Source: Allobosea psychrotolerans
GTDB lineage: Bacteria; Pseudomonadota; Alphaproteobacteria; Rhizobiales; Beijerinckiaceae
Direction of reading: 5' to 3'
Assembly (NCBI RefSeq): GCF_002917105.1
Contig: NZ_PQFZ01000017.1
Coordinates: 1-64,000 of the forward strand
DNA: 64,000 nucleotides
A program made the translations under genes and the position numbers. Position 1 is the stretch's first letter, and every line of letters begins with the position of its first letter. This document shows positions 62,243 through 64,000 of the stretch, one piece after another. Under the pieces are notes generated by a model. It was given only the letters and a program-made list of their open reading frames with translations. It ran no database searches and was not told the DNA's origin.

Positions 62243-63112
62243 ATGAACCCAAAACCCGCCCCTCTCGTCCTGGCCGACCTGCGGCGCAGCCTTGCCGAAG
62301 CGGCGCTGCGTACCGCGCCGGCGGCGGTCGGGCGTGTGAGCTTCGGCGCGCCTGCTCTCGATGAGCCGCTGGGCGGAGGCATCGCGCGCGCGGCGCTGCA
62401 TGAGGTTTATGCGCCGGGAACGGCGGACCTCGCTGCGGCGACGGGTTTTGCCGTGGGGCTGACGATCCGGGCGGCGCAGATGGGCCAGGTCCTCTGGGTC
62501 AGGCAGGATGTTCTCGATGCCGAGACCGGGCGTTTGCACCCGCCGGGGCTGGCCGAGCTTGGTCTCGACCCGGCGCGCATCCTTCTGGTGCGGGCGCGCG
62601 ATGCGCAGGATGTGCTGCGAGCCGGCGCGGAGGCTGCGCGCTGTTCGGCGCTGGGTGCGGTGCTGATCGAGCCCTGGGGCGAGCCGCGCCTGTTCGATCT
62701 GACAGCGAGCCGGCGATTGGCGCTGGCGGCGGAGGCGTCCGGCGTCACGACGGTGCTGCTGCGTGCGAGCGCCCGGCAGGATGCCAGCGCCGCCCGAACC
62801 CGTTGGCTGGTGCGCGCTTTGCCGTCGCGGGCCCTGGAGGCCAACGCGCCGGGCGATCCGGCTTTCAGTCTCAGGCTGCTGCGCGATCGCGGCGGCCTGG
62901 GTGAGCGTGAGTGGCGTGTGGAGTGGGATCGTGACCGACAATCTTTCCACGAGAGAGCTGCCTTCCAGGCAAGACCTGCCTTCCAGGAGAGAGCCGGCAA
63001 CCAGGGGAGAGCACAGGATGCCGCGCCGCTATCTCGCCCTCTGGTTCCCTTTCCTGCCGACGGACCGGCTGCGGAGGGTGCGCGGGATCCCGGCTTCCGG
63101 CGGGCGGTCTGA
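62243..63112 (+). CDS. imuA: SOS mutagenesis protein ImuA
   Basis: The product has 289 residues, RecA/SulA-like. VSFGAPALDEPLGGGIARAAL is the ImuA N-terminal segment and LGAVLIEPWGEPRLFDL the middle one. It acts with ImuB and DnaE2 in error-prone repair. The C-terminal part has an unusual short repeat (AAFQARPAFQERA) that overlaps the start of imuB by 95 bases, a long overlap for this pair. Confidence 0.93.
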   Translation: MNPKPAPLVLADLRRSLAEAALRTAPAAVGRVSFGAPALDEPLGGGIARAALHEVYAPGTADLAAATGFAVGLTIRAAQMGQVLWVRQDVLDAETGRLHPPGLAELGLDPARILLVRARDAQDVLRAGAEAARCSALGAVLIEPWGEPRLFDLTASRRLALAAEASGVTTVLLRASARQDASAARTRWLVRALPSRALEANAPGDPAFSLRLLRDRGGLGEREWRVEWDRDRQSFHERAAFQARPAFQERAGNQGRAQDAAPLSRPLVPFPADGPAAEGARDPGFRRAV

Positions 63113-64000
63113 GCCGCCGCTGGTGGTGGTCGAGACGGTGCGTAACGCGCTCCGGCTGGTCGATTGCGACCAGAATGCCGTCAGGCTCGGGCTCACGCGT
63201 GGGCTGACGCTCGCCGATGCGCGCGCCCGGATTCCGGACCTCGTCGTAGTCGAGGCCGAGCCGCAGGCCGATCAGCGCCTGATCGAGCGGCTGGCCGCCT
63301 TCTGCGACCGTTTCACCCCGCTGGTCGCGCTCGATCCGCCTCACGGCCTGCTGCTCGACATCACCGGCTGCGCCCATCTCTTCGGCGGCGAGGCGGCGCT
63401 GCGGGCCGTGATCGCCGAGCGGTTGCGGGCAGGCGGGCTCCATCAGCGCAGCGCGATCGCCGGGACGCCGGAAGCGGCGCATGCGCTCTGCCGCTTCGGC
63501 GCGGGCGGCATCGTGCCGCCGGGCGAGGACGAGGCGATGATCCGCCCCTTGCCGGTCGCGGCCTTGGAGGTCGCCGCCGAGACCGTCATCGCCTTGTCCC
63601 GGGCCGGGCTGAAATCGGTGGCCGACCTGGCCGAGCGGCCCTCCATGGTCCTGTCCGCCCGTTTCGGCGAGGATCTGGCGATCCGGCTCAGACGGGTGCT
63701 GGGCCGGGAGGATGTCCGGATCACGCCGCTGCGCCCGGCGCCCGCCTGCATGGTCGAGCGGCATTTCGCCGAGCCCCTGCTGGACATGCAGGGGCTGGAG
63801 GCGGTGGTGATGCGCTTGATCGCGGAGGCTGCCCGCCTGCTGGAACAGCGTGGCGAGGGCGGGCGCGCCTTCGAGATCAGCCTCTTCCGCACGGATGGTG
63901 CGGTCAGGCGGCTGGGTATCGAGACGGGCCGTCCCTCGCGCGACGCTGACGCCATCCTCAGGCTCTACCGCGAACGCATCGACACGCTGGCGGACCCGCT
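63018..64000 (+). CDS. imuB: Y-family polymerase-like protein ImuB, 3' end cut by window
   Basis: It starts MPRRYLALWFPFLPTDRL after an AGG at 63016 region and is open to the window end. The Y-family fold is visible (LLLDITGCAHLFGGE, AIAGTPEAAHALCRFG, LARLFGE-type segments). The first catalytic Asp of active Y polymerases (xxDMD) is absent at the N-terminus (ALWFPFLP), as in all ImuB, which lacks polymerase activity and serves as a scaffold for DnaE2. dnaE2 probably follows outside the window. Confidence 0.93.
   Translation, partial: MPRRYLALWFPFLPTDRLRRVRGIPASGGRSEPPLVVVETVRNALRLVDCDQNAVRLGLTRGLTLADARARIPDLVVVEAEPQADQRLIERLAAFCDRFTPLVALDPPHGLLLDITGCAHLFGGEAALRAVIAERLRAGGLHQRSAIAGTPEAAHALCRFGAGGIVPPGEDEAMIRPLPVAALEVAAETVIALSRAGLKSVADLAERPSMVLSARFGEDLAIRLRRVLGREDVRITPLRPAPACMVERHFAEPLLDMQGLEAVVMRLIAEAARLLEQRGEGGRAFEISLFRTDGAVRRLGIETGRPSRDADAILRLYRERIDTLADP

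Overview
The window is about 64 kb of GC-rich chromosome with dense, mostly catabolic gene content. Its features fit an alphaproteobacterium of the Hyphomicrobiales, and a Bosea-like genome is my best guess. The grounds are an alphaproteobacterial LexA box (GAAC-N7-GAAC) in front of imuA-imuB, many ABC and TRAP uptake systems, Tat-dependent binding proteins, and several families of intergenic palindromes. The genus is an inference. I found no rRNA, tRNA, CRISPR array or intact insertion sequence.

Layout. 1-1290: the 3' end of an RHS gene with a short Cys-rich tail, an overlapping AT-rich candidate immunity gene, and a displaced RHS remnant. 1287-4830: a glycine-rich-domain-like protein, homogentisate dioxygenase (hmgA) and a luciferase-like monooxygenase. 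4937-17367: a peptide-type ABC importer between two creatinase-like M24 proteins, divergent from a GntR regulator, an M20 amidase and pxpBC, with pxpA convergent. Together these suggest uptake and opening of small cyclic amides or N-acylated amino acids such as 5-oxoproline. 17650-21959: a flavin monooxygenase remnant, a GGDEF-EAL protein, a carbamoyltransferase paralogue and an EamA exporter.

22035-28129 is the most unusual locus. A TPP riboswitch followed by a terminator-like hairpin heads an operon of LuxE-like acyl-protein synthetase, LuxC-like acyl reductase, a ThiXYZ/NMT1-type ABC importer and an SDR. No luciferase genes are present. The gene content can be read as acid activation, reduction to aldehyde and reduction to alcohol, under thiamine control. 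I propose salvage of an oxidised thiamine precursor.

28329-34182: modABC, a ModE-like regulator and a lone molybdopterin hydroxylase large subunit with Gln at the usual catalytic Glu position, plus a frameshifted Mop gene. 34214-41066: hyuA-hyuB-dctPQM. 41283-46460: an amidase plus oligopeptide-type binding protein pair that was tandemly duplicated; the second amidase survives only as a C-terminal fragment. 46722-51321: gamma-glutamyltransferase, a MocR-type regulator and a class III aminotransferase. 51505-60517: a 2-aminoethylphosphonate-type cluster (SDR, TIGR03364-like flavoenzyme, phnX, phosphonate monoester hydrolase, PotABCD-type importer) without phnW; its last permease has a repeat-containing tail. 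60711-64000: a cytosine-deaminase-like amidohydrolase and the SOS mutasome genes imuA and imuB, the latter cut by the window end.

Palindromic repeats recur just downstream of binding-protein genes. One family of about 119 bp folds as a cloverleaf whose side arms differ in sequence between copies but keep their pairing.
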